A program made the position numbers and the translations under genes. A model generated the notes under the pieces. That model worked only from the letters and a program-made list of their open reading frames with translations, was not told where the DNA came from and ran no database searches. Below are positions 33,761 to 42,057 of a DNA stretch of 64,000 nt, in pieces. How positions within the stretch are numbered: position 1 is the stretch's first letter; each line of letters begins with the position of its first letter. Origin of the DNA: JADJPO01 sp963825645 (GTDB taxonomy: Bacteria > Actinomycetota > Actinomycetes > Actinomycetales > Kineosporiaceae); assembly GCA_963825645.1 (NCBI GenBank), contig CAWGTT010000001.1:62001-126000 (forward strand), written 5' to 3'.

Positions 33761-35066
33761 AGGGGCGGACGGCGTCCAGCTCTGCCTGCGGGTCGGCCGG
33801 CGCAGCCCAGGTGGTCCCCGCGCGACGTGCTCGCGCCACTTCGGCGGCGATCTCGGCGACCGCACCCAGAAGGCGCTCGACGTGCTCGGCGGTGTTCGCC
33901 AGTCCCACGCTGGCGCGCACGGCCGTCGGATGCCGGTGAGCAGCGAGGAGGTGGTCGACGAGCCCGGACGAGGTCCCGAAGATGGTGTGGACGCGGACCC
34001 CGGGGATCGCAGCCAGCCCGCCGCTCAGCCGCGCGGTGAGTGTTCCCTCGTGGGCGATCACGTCGTCCCACCGGTCGCGGACCGCTGCGCAGGCGGCGGC
34101 GAGCGCGATGGCGCCGATCACGTTCGGGCTGCCACCTTCGTGCCGGGCCGCCCCGGTCGTCCACGTCGGTGCGGTGGTCCCGTCCGTGTCGGCCGCCACC
34201 CGGGTGGTGGCGCCGCCGCCGACCAGGTAGGGGGTGGCGGCGTCCAGCCAGTCAGCGCGCCCGGCCAGTACCCCGGCGCCGAACGGCGCGTAGAGCTTGT
34301 GCCCGCTGAACGCGATGTAGTCGACACCGGATGCCGCGAGGTCGATCGGGCGGTGCGGGGCCAGCTGCGCGGCGTCCAGAGCCAGGCGGGCGCCGTGCCG
34401 CGCGGCGATCGCCACCAGCCGCTTGATCGGCCAGATCTCGCCGGTGACGTTGGATGCGCCGGTGACCACGACCAGGCGATGGGTGCCGGTGGCCGCGGCC
34501 AAAGCCGCCTCGAGACGTCCGAGCGCCTCGGCGAGGGTGGTCGGGATCGGCAGGGTCACCGTGCGCTCGACACCCCAGGGCAGCAGCGTTGAGTGGTGCT
34601 CGGTGGCGAAGACGAACACGGTGGTGTCCTGCGGCAGTGCCCGGGCCAGGAGCGACCAGGAGTCGGTGGTGCTGCGGGTGAAGACGATCAGGTCCTCGGA
34701 CCGGGCGCCGACGAACCGCGCCACCTCGAGGCGTGCCTGCTCGTACCACCGGGTGGTCAGCCGGCTGGCGTAGCCGTTTCCACGGTGCACCGAGGAGTAG
34801 GAGTGCAGGGCACGGTCGACGGCGTCCTTCACCGCGGTGAGGGCGGGGGTGGACGCCGCGTGGTCGAGGTTGGCGTACTCCACAGGCCCCTCAGGGCCGG
34901 GCACGAGAAGGCAGTCGGTGACGGTGCGCGGCGTGCCGCTCGCCCGGTGGGGCGGCGCATCGGTGGTCAGCGTGGCGGTGGCCCGGAGCACTCCCAAGGT
35001 CCAGGGACCCGGGGGTCGGGCCCGCGGTTGCCCGTACCCGTCGACCGGTACGGACCTGGTCTTCAC
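33756..35066 (-). CDS. Class V aminotransferase (cysteine desulfurase-like)
   Basis: A fold-type I PLP enzyme. Visible motifs are VEYANLDHAASTPALTAVK near the start of the domain, YSSVHRGNGYASRLTTRWYE, DLIVFTRSTTDSWSLLA, ATEHHSTLLPW with the substrate-face histidines, LALDAAQLAPH with the PLP-nitrogen Asp, and YIAFSGHKLYAPFGAGVL with the Schiff-base Lys. The catalytic mobile-loop cysteine of SufS/NifS is not obvious, so sulfur transfer is not assured. The start is uncertain: GTG at 35066 is given; an ATG at 35144 adds 26 residues. The first 60 residues show no conserved features. It is divergent from the haloperoxidase-like gene. Confidence 0.88.
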   Translation of the reverse strand: MKTRSVPVDGYGQPRARPPGPWTLGVLRATATLTTDAPPHRASGTPRTVTDCLLVPGPEGPVEYANLDHAASTPALTAVKDAVDRALHSYSSVHRGNGYASRLTTRWYEQARLEVARFVGARSEDLIVFTRSTTDSWSLLARALPQDTTVFVFATEHHSTLLPWGVERTVTLPIPTTLAEALGRLEAALAAATGTHRLVVVTGASNVTGEIWPIKRLVAIAARHGARLALDAAQLAPHRPIDLAASGVDYIAFSGHKLYAPFGAGVLAGRADWLDAATPYLVGGGATTRVAADTDGTTAPTWTTGAARHEGGSPNVIGAIALAAACAAVRDRWDDVIAHEGTLTARLSGGLAAIPGVRVHTIFGTSSGLVDHLLAAHRHPTAVRASVGLANTAEHVERLLGAVAEIAAEVARARRAGTTWAAPADPQAELDAVRPW

Positions 35067-35185
35067 CCGGAGCACCCCACCGCGGAGGAGGGTTGCCGGC
35101 CAGCGAGCCGGGGCTTGGCGCTGGCGCTCATGACCGTGCGGCAACGGTAGTGAAGACGCCGCCGCCCGTCCATGCTCCGGTTGGG

Positions 35186-35204
35186 CGTCTCACTATTTGA
35201 GACG
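35186..35204. promoter_or_regulatory. Perfect 7-bp inverted repeat in a divergent intergenic region (operator candidate)
   Basis: CGTCTCA-CTATT-TGAGACG is a perfect inverted repeat with a 5-base A/T-rich centre. It lies about 120 bases upstream of both the aminotransferase (leftward) and the haloperoxidase-like gene (rightward, start 35326). A dimeric regulator could bind here. Nothing in the window identifies it, and no local regulator gene is adjacent. Confidence 0.6.
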
Positions 35205-35325
35205 ATCGCCGCAGCTGCCGAACTCTGCCGCCTCGGCAGGTATCAGACGTCTCGGCGCCCTCCTCCTTGTCGGCGGGGCTGTGATCCAGCAGCGCCACGG
35301 ACCGAGAACCGAGACGGGGGAGACT

Positions 35326-36876
35326 GTGACGAACGTGACCCAGAAGATGAACGTGAGCCAGAACCGCCGGCGCACGGACGCGTTCGACCTGGACACGCGC
35401 AACGCGCCGATCGAGGTGATCATCCCTGAGGTGATCCCGGTGATCGCCGCGACGATGTCGCCGGCCGGGAACGACGCCACGCTGGTGCTTCGGGTGACGA
35501 CCATGCTCACCCACGCCTGGTTCGACGCCATCGCGCCCTACCACCCGACGGCAGTAGGGGTCAGCTCGAGGCTGTGCCGCCGTCCGGTGCGTGAGGCGAA
35601 CGACCGACACCGGAACATCGCGTTGCTGAGCGCCTCGGTTCCCGTGCTGACCAGCCTGTTCCCGGCGCGCGCCGAGCAGTGGCAGCAGCTGGTGTCGGAC
35701 GTTCTACCCGAAGAGCCCTGCGGGGAGGACGCCGAGGCCGTGACGGTCGGAAGGGCGGCGGGTCTCGCCGTCGTGGCCGACCGGACCGCGGACGGCATGA
35801 ACCAGCTAGGCGACGGCGCCGGACGCCGCTACCACGTGCAGCCGTACGCGGACACAACCGGTTACGCGCCGATCAACGCCGCCGACGAGCTGGTCGACCC
35901 GAGCCGGTGGCAGCCGCTGTCGGTGGCGGACCGGGTCGGCATCTACCGGTCCCAGCGCTTCGTCACCCCGCAGATGGCGGTGACCAGGCCGTACTCCTAC
36001 CCCGACCCGGCGGCCTTCGATGTTCCCGCGCCGACCGACAGTCACTGGCAGTACAACCCGCACGCATACCGGACCCAGGCGGAGCACGTGCTGTCAGTAT
36101 CGGCCGCTCTGGACGAGAAGCAGAAGCTGATCGCCGAGCTGTTCGACAACAAGATCAACGGCCTGGGGTTCTCGGCCCTGTTCGCCGCCCAGTCCCGTGG
36201 GCTCGACCTGACCGACTTCGTGCACTACGACTTCCTCACCAACTTGGCGGCCTTCGACGCAGCGATCGCGGTGTGGCACCACAAGCGCCGCTTCGACGCC
36301 GTACGACCCGTCACGGCGATCGGTTTCCTGTTCGGCGAGGAGTGCGTCACGGCCTGGGGCGGGCCTGGGGCGGGCACAGTCAGCGACCTACCGGCAGTGC
36401 ACTGGCGCAGCTATCTCGCCACGGCCGACCACCCCGAGTATCCCTCCGCCTCCACGGCGTTGTGCCATGCCCACGCCGGGACCAGCCGCCGGTACTTCGG
36501 CACCGACGAGCTCAACTGGACCGTCACTGTGCCCCAGGGCGCATCGACGGTCGAACCGGGGGTGACCCCCGCCCAGCCGCGGTCGCTGCACTTCGCCACC
36601 TGGTCCGATCTCGCCGACGCCTGTGGGAGCAGCCGAGTCTGGGGCGGGGTGCACTTCCAGCCGGCAGTCACTGCCGGCGCCGAGCTCGGCCGGGAAGTGG
36701 GCGAGGCGGCCTGGCAGTTCGTCAGCGCCCATATCGCCGGCACGGCCCCGCAACCGGCAGAGCCGGCCACTGGGTTGAGCGGCACTGGGTTGAGCGGCAC
36801 TGGGTTGAGCGGCACTGGGTTGAGCGGCACTGGGTTGAGCGGCACTGGGTTGAGCGGACATGGAACGGGTCGCTGA
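35326..36876 (+). CDS. Vanadium-dependent haloperoxidase / PAP2-superfamily-like protein
   Basis: From the GTG at 35326, preceded by GGGGGAG, the product is 516 residues. It has the three-part oxyanion-binding signature of vanadium haloperoxidases and acid phosphatases: K-x6-RP in KRRFDAVRPVTAIG (Lys about 320), a PSGH-like block reading EYPSASTALCHAHA (about 372), and SR-x5-H in SSRVWGGVHFQ (His about 443). In the second block the usual Gly and catalytic His are replaced by Ala and Ser; a nearby His in CHAHA might stand in. No signal peptide is evident. The C-terminus is a repetitive TGLSG tail encoded by a minisatellite. Activity is uncertain. Confidence 0.78.
   Translation: MTNVTQKMNVSQNRRRTDAFDLDTRNAPIEVIIPEVIPVIAATMSPAGNDATLVLRVTTMLTHAWFDAIAPYHPTAVGVSSRLCRRPVREANDRHRNIALLSASVPVLTSLFPARAEQWQQLVSDVLPEEPCGEDAEAVTVGRAAGLAVVADRTADGMNQLGDGAGRRYHVQPYADTTGYAPINAADELVDPSRWQPLSVADRVGIYRSQRFVTPQMAVTRPYSYPDPAAFDVPAPTDSHWQYNPHAYRTQAEHVLSVSAALDEKQKLIAELFDNKINGLGFSALFAAQSRGLDLTDFVHYDFLTNLAAFDAAIAVWHHKRRFDAVRPVTAIGFLFGEECVTAWGGPGAGTVSDLPAVHWRSYLATADHPEYPSASTALCHAHAGTSRRYFGTDELNWTVTVPQGASTVEPGVTPAQPRSLHFATWSDLADACGSSRVWGGVHFQPAVTAGAELGREVGEAAWQFVSAHIAGTAPQPAEPATGLSGTGLSGTGLSGTGLSGTGLSGTGLSGHGTGR
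36769..36858 (+). repeat. Six 15-bp tandem repeats at the haloperoxidase 3' end
   Basis: The unit ACTGGGTTGAGCGGC is repeated six times, perfect except for the last base of copy six, and encodes TGLSG pentapeptides. The array ends one base before the ATG of the PQ-loop gene (36860), so it also forms that gene's upstream region, with GAGCGG in the last copy as the only plausible ribosome binding site. The period is a multiple of three, so copy changes stay in frame for the upstream protein. Confidence 0.95.
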
Positions 36877-37804
36877 CCTCCTCGTCATTCTCGCCGCAGG
36901 GTTGGTCGTCGTCGCACGAGTACCGCAGGTGTTGCGGTTGGTCAGGACCCGGGACGTCGCCGGGGTGTCACTGACGAGCCCGGTCATCGGCGCGGTGTCA
37001 GGGTGCGCATGGGTCGGGTACTCGGCCGCTGTCGAACTATGGCCAGCCATTCCGGCCAGGGTACTGATGGTGCTGGTGAACGCCCTCCTGGCCTCGCTGG
37101 TGGCCGCGGTAGGCCGCATGTGGTGGGTTGCCTTGCCCGCCGGCTGCCTGTGGGCGGGAGTACTCGGCGGGGTCAGTGGGTTCGGTGGCACCGTACTGCT
37201 CGGCTCGGTCCTGGCGGGCGCCTACCTGGTCCAGACGACTCCGGCGGTCTGGGTTGTCTACCGTGCCTCTGGCCCCTCGGGGGTGGCCCCGGCGACCTGG
37301 CTGCTCGCCGGGGCCGAGACGCTGCTGTGGGGCGGCTACGGGCTGATCCACAGCGACCTCGCCTACACGAGCCTTGGCGTCGTCGGGGTCGGCGCCTCAC
37401 TCGCCGTTCTGCTGCGAGTGCTGGTAGCCGGCCGACATCCCGGCCAGGACGGCGTCGATCCGCTGTACCAGAGCCGGTTCGGGCTGGGCACCGACTACGC
37501 GGCCAACGGTGACCCCGCCCCGGACCAGGGCCAGGGTAGGGATGCTGCGAGCGTCGAAACGGGTCGCGGTGTTCGGGTTGTGGTCGACGTTCACCTTGAC
37601 CACCTTGACCCGGCCGGCGTACCGGACGGCGAGCCGCTCGAGCACGGGGGCGACCAGCCGGCAGGGTGCGCACCAGGGTGCCCAGAGGTCGACGAGGACG
37701 AGCTGGGAGGTGTCCAGCACGGCGTCGAGGTCGCCGTCTCCGGCGTCGACGAGCCACGGCAGCGAGGCGTGGCAGGAGGCGCACTGGGGGCGCCCGGGTG
37801 CTGA
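36860..37804 (+). CDS. PQ-loop / SemiSWEET-like membrane protein with antisense-overlapping tail
   Basis: The first roughly 190 residues form about seven hydrophobic helices with two PQ-loop-type repeats. One is ARVPQVLRLVRTRDVAGVSL followed by SGCAWVGYSA; the second is QTTPAVWVVYRASGPSGVAP followed by ETLLWGGYGL. PQ-loop proteins move sugars, amino acids or other small solutes. After residue 190 (about base 37430) no stop occurs until 37804, so the frame runs antisense across nearly all of the trx gene with low-complexity sequence. The functional protein probably ends near 37450, or a stop was lost. The start overlaps the haloperoxidase stop by 17 bases. Confidence 0.75.
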   Translation: MERVADLLVILAAGLVVVARVPQVLRLVRTRDVAGVSLTSPVIGAVSGCAWVGYSAAVELWPAIPARVLMVLVNALLASLVAAVGRMWWVALPAGCLWAGVLGGVSGFGGTVLLGSVLAGAYLVQTTPAVWVVYRASGPSGVAPATWLLAGAETLLWGGYGLIHSDLAYTSLGVVGVGASLAVLLRVLVAGRHPGQDGVDPLYQSRFGLGTDYAANGDPAPDQGQGRDAASVETGRGVRVVVDVHLDHLDPAGVPDGEPLEHGGDQPAGCAPGCPEVDEDELGGVQHGVEVAVSGVDEPRQRGVAGGALGAPGC

Positions 37805-37861
37805 GACCGGGACCCGGTTCTTCGTGCCACAGCTGGGGCACGCGATCACGCGCGAGCTCAT
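37397..37861 (-). CDS. Thioredoxin with N-terminal zinc ribbon (TrxC-like)
   Basis: The 154-residue protein has an N-terminal zinc ribbon, CPSCGTKNRVP and CASCHASLPW (four cysteines, about 8-35), as in E. coli thioredoxin 2. A thioredoxin domain follows, with LVLVDLWAPWCAPCRLVAP (active site WCAPC, where most thioredoxins have WCGPC), VKVVKVNVDHNPNTA and IPTLALVRGG with the cis-proline. It acts in cytoplasmic disulfide reduction, often under oxidative stress. ATG at 37861 is preferred; another ATG lies nine bases upstream. It is divergent from the phosphoketolase gene and its 3' part is overlapped by the PQ-loop frame. Confidence 0.93.
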   Translation of the reverse strand: MSSRVIACPSCGTKNRVPVSAPGRPQCASCHASLPWLVDAGDGDLDAVLDTSQLVLVDLWAPWCAPCRLVAPVLERLAVRYAGRVKVVKVNVDHNPNTATRFDARSIPTLALVRGGVTVGRVVGAQPEPALVQRIDAVLAGMSAGYQHSQQNGE

Positions 37862-37926
37862 GGTCCTCATCGTGCCACGGACCAACCGCCTGGGTCCCTC
37901 CGGCATCTCATGGTTAAAGTAGCCAG

Positions 37927-37942
37927 AGTGACATGTATCACT
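37927..37942. promoter_or_regulatory. CRP/GlxR-like palindrome between trx and phosphoketolase genes
   Basis: AGTGA-CATGTA-TCACT matches the GTGA-N6-TCAC core of sites bound by CRP-family regulators, including the actinobacterial GlxR/Crp type. It sits 66 bases upstream of the trx start and 67 bases upstream of the phosphoketolase start, in an otherwise A/T-rich stretch. Which of the two divergent genes it controls cannot be told. Confidence 0.6.
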
Positions 37943-38008
37943 ATATGAGCCGAATCCGTTCTGCCGCAGCGTTGTTGGGCGATCGAGGACCGCCCGACCA
38001 TCGCGCGC

Positions 38009-40471
38009 ATGCCTGACCCGGAGATGAGCCTGATGCCGGTCCAGACCGCCCCCGCCTACTCTGACGCCGATCTCGACCAGGACCTGCGCTGGTGGGCCGC
38101 CAACAACTACCTGACCGTCGGGCAGATCTACCTGCAGGACAACGCGCTGTTGCGCGAGCCTTTGGCGCCGGAGCACATCAAACCGCGGTTGCTCGGTCAT
38201 TGGGGAACCAGCCCGGGCCTGTCGATGATCTACGCGGTGCTCAACCGAGTGATCCGGGAGACCGGCAGCGACTGGCTGTACATCACCGGTCCCGGGCACG
38301 GCGGTCCCGCCCTGGTTGCCGCCGCCTACCTGGACGGCACATACAGCGAGGTCTACCCCGAGATCACCCGCGACGCGGACGGGGTCCGCAGGCTGTTCCG
38401 GCAGTTCTCCTCCCCGGGCGGGGTGCCGAGCCACGTCAGTGCGCAGACGCCGGGCAGCATCCACGAGGGTGGTGAGCTGGGGTATGCGATGGTGCACGCC
38501 GCCGGCGCAGCCTTCGACAACCCCCACCTCTTCGTGGCCTGCGTCGTCGGCGACGGCGAGGGTGAGACCGGGCCACTGTCGGCATCCTGGCGGCTGCCCT
38601 CCTTCCTCAACCCGCGTCGGGACGGCGCCGTGCTGCCGATCGTGCACGTGAACGGGTACAAGATCGCCGGACCGACCGTGCTCGGTCGCACCCCGGATGC
38701 CGACGTCGAGACCTACCTGAACAGCCAGGGCTGGGATGCCGTCACGATCAGCGGAGACGACCCGCGCGAGGTGTTCCCGGCGCTGCACGCCGAGATCCGG
38801 CGAGCGCACGCAGCGGTCACCGCCCTGCAGCAGGAGGTCCGCGCAGGACGCCGCCAGGTCCAGGCCCGGCACCGCTGGCCGGCGATCGTCCTGCGCACCC
38901 CGAAGGGATGGACCGGCCCGGCCGTGGTCGACGGCGTTCAGGTCGAAGGCACTAACCTGTCCCATCAGGTGCCGCTGTCCGGGGTCCTCACCAACCCTGG
39001 ACACCTGGCCCAGCTCGAGGACTGGCTGCGTTCCTACCGACCGGAACAGCTCTTCGACGCCGACGGGGTCGTCGCCGCGTCCGTCACCGCCCTCACCCCG
39101 CCGGCGGACCAGCGGATGTCGGCCACCCGGTACGCCAATGGCGGGCTGCTGCGCCGCGAGCTGAAGATCCCCGACCTGGGCTCCTTCGCGGTGAGGGTGC
39201 CCAAGCGAGGGGCGGTCTGGCACGAGAACACCCACCCTCTCGGTGAGCTGCTACGCGACATCACGGACACGGACACGGGCGCGGACGGCGGCGGGACCTT
39301 CCGGCTGTTCTGCCCAGACGAGACCGCGAGCAACCGGCTTCAGCCGATCTTCGAGGCCACCGACCGGTGCCTATGCGGTCCGCTGCTGAACACCGACACG
39401 AAGATCTCCGCCGACGGCCGGGTGATGGAGGTGCTCAGCGAGCACCTCTGCCAAGGCTGGCTGGAGGGATACCTGCTCTCCGGGCGGCACGGCATGTTCG
39501 CCACCTACGAGGCGTTCGCGATGGTCTCGGCGTCGATGGCGGTGCAGCACGTCAAGTGGCTCCAGCACGCGATGACCCTGGACTGGCGTGCCCCGGTCTC
39601 CTCGCTCAACGTGCTGCTCACGTCGACGTGCTGGCGCAACGACCACAATGGGTTCTCCCACCAGGGCCCAGGCCTGATCGACGCGCTGATCCCGCTCGCC
39701 CCGGACGTCGTCCGAGTCTGGCTGCCGCCGGACGCCAACACCACGCTGTCGATCGCCGACCACTGCCTGCGCAGCACCGACCACGTCAACCTGATCGTGG
39801 TCGACAAGCAGGACCACCTGCAGTACCTCACCCTCGAGGAGGCGCACCGGCACTGCGCGGCCGGGGCCGGGATCTGGGACTGGGCCGGTACGGAGAGGCC
39901 GGTCACTTCGGGTACCTCGCGCAGCTCGACACCAGAGCCGGACGTCGTGCTCGCCTGCGCTGGGGACGTGGCCACTCAGGAGACCCTGGCGGCCGCCGAG
40001 CTGCTGCGCGAGTACACCCCCGACCTGGTGGTCCGGGTGGTCAACGTGGTCGACCTGATGGCCCTGCTGCCGGAGAACGACCACCCGCACGGCTTCTCCG
40101 ACAGCCAGTTCGACGAGCTGTTCACCCCCGACCAGCACGTGGTGTTCGCCTTCCACGGCTACCCGCGGGCGGTGCACCAGCTGATCCATGGGCGCAGCGA
40201 GCCGGGCCGGTTCCACGTGCGCGGGTTCAACGAGCAGGGCACCACGACCACCCCGTTCGACATGGTGGTGCTCAACCGGATGAGCCGGTTCCACCTCGCC
40301 ACCGAGGCACTGCGCCGCTCCACTCGCCGGGTCGGCGGATGGGACGCCCTGACCGCGCTGTGTGAGCGGCGCCTCGCCGAGCACACCGCCTACATCCGCG
40401 AACACCTCGTCGACCTGCCCGACATCGCCAAGTGGACCTGGGGCGGGGGCGCGCGAGGATCGGAGGGCTGA
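38009..40471 (+). CDS. xfp: Phosphoketolase (xylulose-5-phosphate / fructose-6-phosphate)
   Basis: A TPP enzyme of 820 residues, the usual XFP length, splitting xylulose-5-phosphate or fructose-6-phosphate with phosphate to acetyl phosphate. Conserved parts are LRWWAANNYLTVGQIYLQDN, LLGHWGTSPGLSMIYAVLNR, ITGPGHGGPALVAAAYLDG, the TPP/metal segment VGDGEGETGPLSASW, HVNGYKIAGPTVLGR, STCWRNDHNGFSHQGPGLID and the C-terminal HGYPRAVHQLIHGR. The ATG at 38009 is used; an in-frame ATG at 38027 is possible. No acetate kinase or phosphotransacetylase gene is adjacent. A CRP-like site lies upstream. Confidence 0.97.
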   Translation: MPDPEMSLMPVQTAPAYSDADLDQDLRWWAANNYLTVGQIYLQDNALLREPLAPEHIKPRLLGHWGTSPGLSMIYAVLNRVIRETGSDWLYITGPGHGGPALVAAAYLDGTYSEVYPEITRDADGVRRLFRQFSSPGGVPSHVSAQTPGSIHEGGELGYAMVHAAGAAFDNPHLFVACVVGDGEGETGPLSASWRLPSFLNPRRDGAVLPIVHVNGYKIAGPTVLGRTPDADVETYLNSQGWDAVTISGDDPREVFPALHAEIRRAHAAVTALQQEVRAGRRQVQARHRWPAIVLRTPKGWTGPAVVDGVQVEGTNLSHQVPLSGVLTNPGHLAQLEDWLRSYRPEQLFDADGVVAASVTALTPPADQRMSATRYANGGLLRRELKIPDLGSFAVRVPKRGAVWHENTHPLGELLRDITDTDTGADGGGTFRLFCPDETASNRLQPIFEATDRCLCGPLLNTDTKISADGRVMEVLSEHLCQGWLEGYLLSGRHGMFATYEAFAMVSASMAVQHVKWLQHAMTLDWRAPVSSLNVLLTSTCWRNDHNGFSHQGPGLIDALIPLAPDVVRVWLPPDANTTLSIADHCLRSTDHVNLIVVDKQDHLQYLTLEEAHRHCAAGAGIWDWAGTERPVTSGTSRSSTPEPDVVLACAGDVATQETLAAAELLREYTPDLVVRVVNVVDLMALLPENDHPHGFSDSQFDELFTPDQHVVFAFHGYPRAVHQLIHGRSEPGRFHVRGFNEQGTTTTPFDMVVLNRMSRFHLATEALRRSTRRVGGWDALTALCERRLAEHTAYIREHLVDLPDIAKWTWGGGARGSEG

Positions 40472-40483
40472 GCGCGGCAGCCG

Positions 40484-40888
40484 TTACCCGGCCACGTCGC
40501 GCAGCAGCCCCGGTAGCTCGATCAGCCTGCGCTCGCCGTCCAAGCAGGCCACGTCGACCACGGCGTCGACCACCAGCGCGCTGTCCAGCTCGATCCGCTG
40601 GGAGAACCGGCCCCGGTAGGGCGAGTTCACCGCGAAGGTCGACACGACGTCCAGCAGGTCACCGAGCTGAGCAGCGCTGCGGAACGTCGCCTTCACCGAG
40701 TGCACGACGATCAGGTACCCCTGACGGTTCACCTCGGCCACGCTGAGCCCGCGGGCCTTCAGGAACTCGGTGCGGCCCCGTTCGAGGAACTTGAAGTAGT
40801 TGGCGTAGTACACGACCCCGAGGGAGTCGGTGTCCTCGTAGTAGACGGTGTAGGAGACGCGATGGGGGACGACAGGCTCGGCGGTCAC
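40484..40888 (-). CDS. Hot-dog-fold acyl-CoA thioesterase, YbgC type
   Basis: A 134-residue single hot-dog domain: YTVYYEDTDSLGVVYYANYF, with the catalytic Asp of the YbgC/4-hydroxybenzoyl-CoA thioesterase group, then FLERGRTEFLKARGLS, VVHSVKATFRSAAQLGD and a C-terminal strand pattern. It hydrolyses acyl-CoA; chain preference is unknown. Its ATG overlaps the stop of the upstream SGNH hydrolase by four bases (ATGA), so the two are translationally coupled and may act together on acyl esters. Confidence 0.92.
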   Translation of the reverse strand: MTAEPVVPHRVSYTVYYEDTDSLGVVYYANYFKFLERGRTEFLKARGLSVAEVNRQGYLIVVHSVKATFRSAAQLGDLLDVVSTFAVNSPYRGRFSQRIELDSALVVDAVVDVACLDGERRLIELPGLLRDVAG

Positions 40889-41949
40889 GAACCCACGGTA
40901 GTAGGGCTCTGCTCGCCGGCGCCGGGATCAGGTCGGCCGTCCCGCTCGCCGTCGCGACCGCGCTCACTGGCACGGGCCACCGGCAGGCGCCGACGCAGCA
41001 ACACCGCCCAGCGTCCTCGCGGACCGCGGGCCGCGCCGCTGACCTCGACGCCGGAGACCTCGGTACCCGGCGCCGACGCGGCCCGGACGGCGGCATGCGC
41101 CACGTCGTCCACGCCCTCGCCGCGGCGGACGTCGGGGCGCTGCGCGCCGTCCGGTAGCACCCCGATCGCCGCGCACACGGAGGGCAGCAGCACGGCCGCG
41201 AGCCTGGCGTAGCCGGCCTCGGAGGGGTGGAAGCGGTCGGCGGCGAACATCTCGTGCTTGCGGGTGGCCAGGTCGCGCGCCATCAGGTCGGCCACCGACA
41301 CCGACCGTCCGCCCGCTTCGACCGCCGCGATGGTCTGGGCCGCCGCGAGCCGGCGGCTCCACCGCCGGGCGACGTAGCGCAGTGGCTGGGCCATCGGCTC
41401 GATGGTTCCCAGGTCCGGGCAGGTGCCGACGACCACCTCGCAGTCGAGGGCGCGGAGCCGGCGGACCGCGCCGTCCAGGTGGCGCACCGACTCGGAGGGG
41501 ACTAGGCGATGGGTGACGTCGTTGGCTCCCACCATGATCACTGCGACGTCGGGGGCCGGTCCGCGGTCGAGCAGGTCATCGATCTGGCCGTCCAGGTGGC
41601 CCGAATCGGCGCCCACCCGGCCCGCCACCACGAGCCGCACGGGACGACCGGACAGCGCGGCCACTCCACGGGCGATCACCGCCCCCGGGCTGGTCTCGAC
41701 GTCGCCGACGCCCAGCCCCACCGACGTCGAGTCGCCCAGCATGGCCAGCTCGATCGGCTCTCCGGTCCCGGCACCGTACCGGCCCGAGGCATCGGGGCCG
41801 GTGGTGCCGTACGGCGTGCCGATCCATCGCCGGGCGAGCCTGGCCTCGGCGAGCAGAACCCCGATGCCGGCCGCTCCGATCCCGGCCAGCCCACCGCCTC
41901 CGAAGGCCGCAGCTGCCGCAATCCGCCGGGCCTGCCGGATACGGCTCAT
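40885..41949 (-). CDS. SGNH/GDSL-family hydrolase, probably membrane-anchored
   Basis: From ATG at 41949 (GGGGAGAG upstream) the product is 354 residues. A hydrophobic N-terminal segment rich in Ala/Gly (about 10-35) may anchor or export it. SGNH blocks: LAMLGDSTSVGLGVG with the nucleophilic Ser, VVAGRVGADSG with the Gly, VIMVGANDVTHR with the Asn, and DRFHPSEAGYARLA with the Asp-His pair. The C-terminal 80 residues are disordered-looking (Arg, Gly, Asp-rich). It is likely an esterase or lipase acting on the envelope side. It is coupled to the thioesterase gene downstream. Confidence 0.9.
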   Translation of the reverse strand: MSRIRQARRIAAAAAFGGGGLAGIGAAGIGVLLAEARLARRWIGTPYGTTGPDASGRYGAGTGEPIELAMLGDSTSVGLGVGDVETSPGAVIARGVAALSGRPVRLVVAGRVGADSGHLDGQIDDLLDRGPAPDVAVIMVGANDVTHRLVPSESVRHLDGAVRRLRALDCEVVVGTCPDLGTIEPMAQPLRYVARRWSRRLAAAQTIAAVEAGGRSVSVADLMARDLATRKHEMFAADRFHPSEAGYARLAAVLLPSVCAAIGVLPDGAQRPDVRRGEGVDDVAHAAVRAASAPGTEVSGVEVSGAARGPRGRWAVLLRRRLPVARASERGRDGERDGRPDPGAGEQSPTTVGS

Positions 41950-42057
41950 CGCTGAGCTCTCCCCTCGACGCAGGACATGCCGTCGGACCACCGTAACGTC
42001 CCTGCATCGGCGCACGCTCGCGGGTGCTCGACCGGCGCCGGCTGGGAGGATGAGGTC

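Noticed and set aside
33756..35066. Assignment of the intact class V aminotransferase as a Suf/Nif cysteine desulfurase
   Set aside because: The conserved mobile-loop cysteine context is not clear and no Fe-S assembly genes are adjacent, so only the broader family is claimed.
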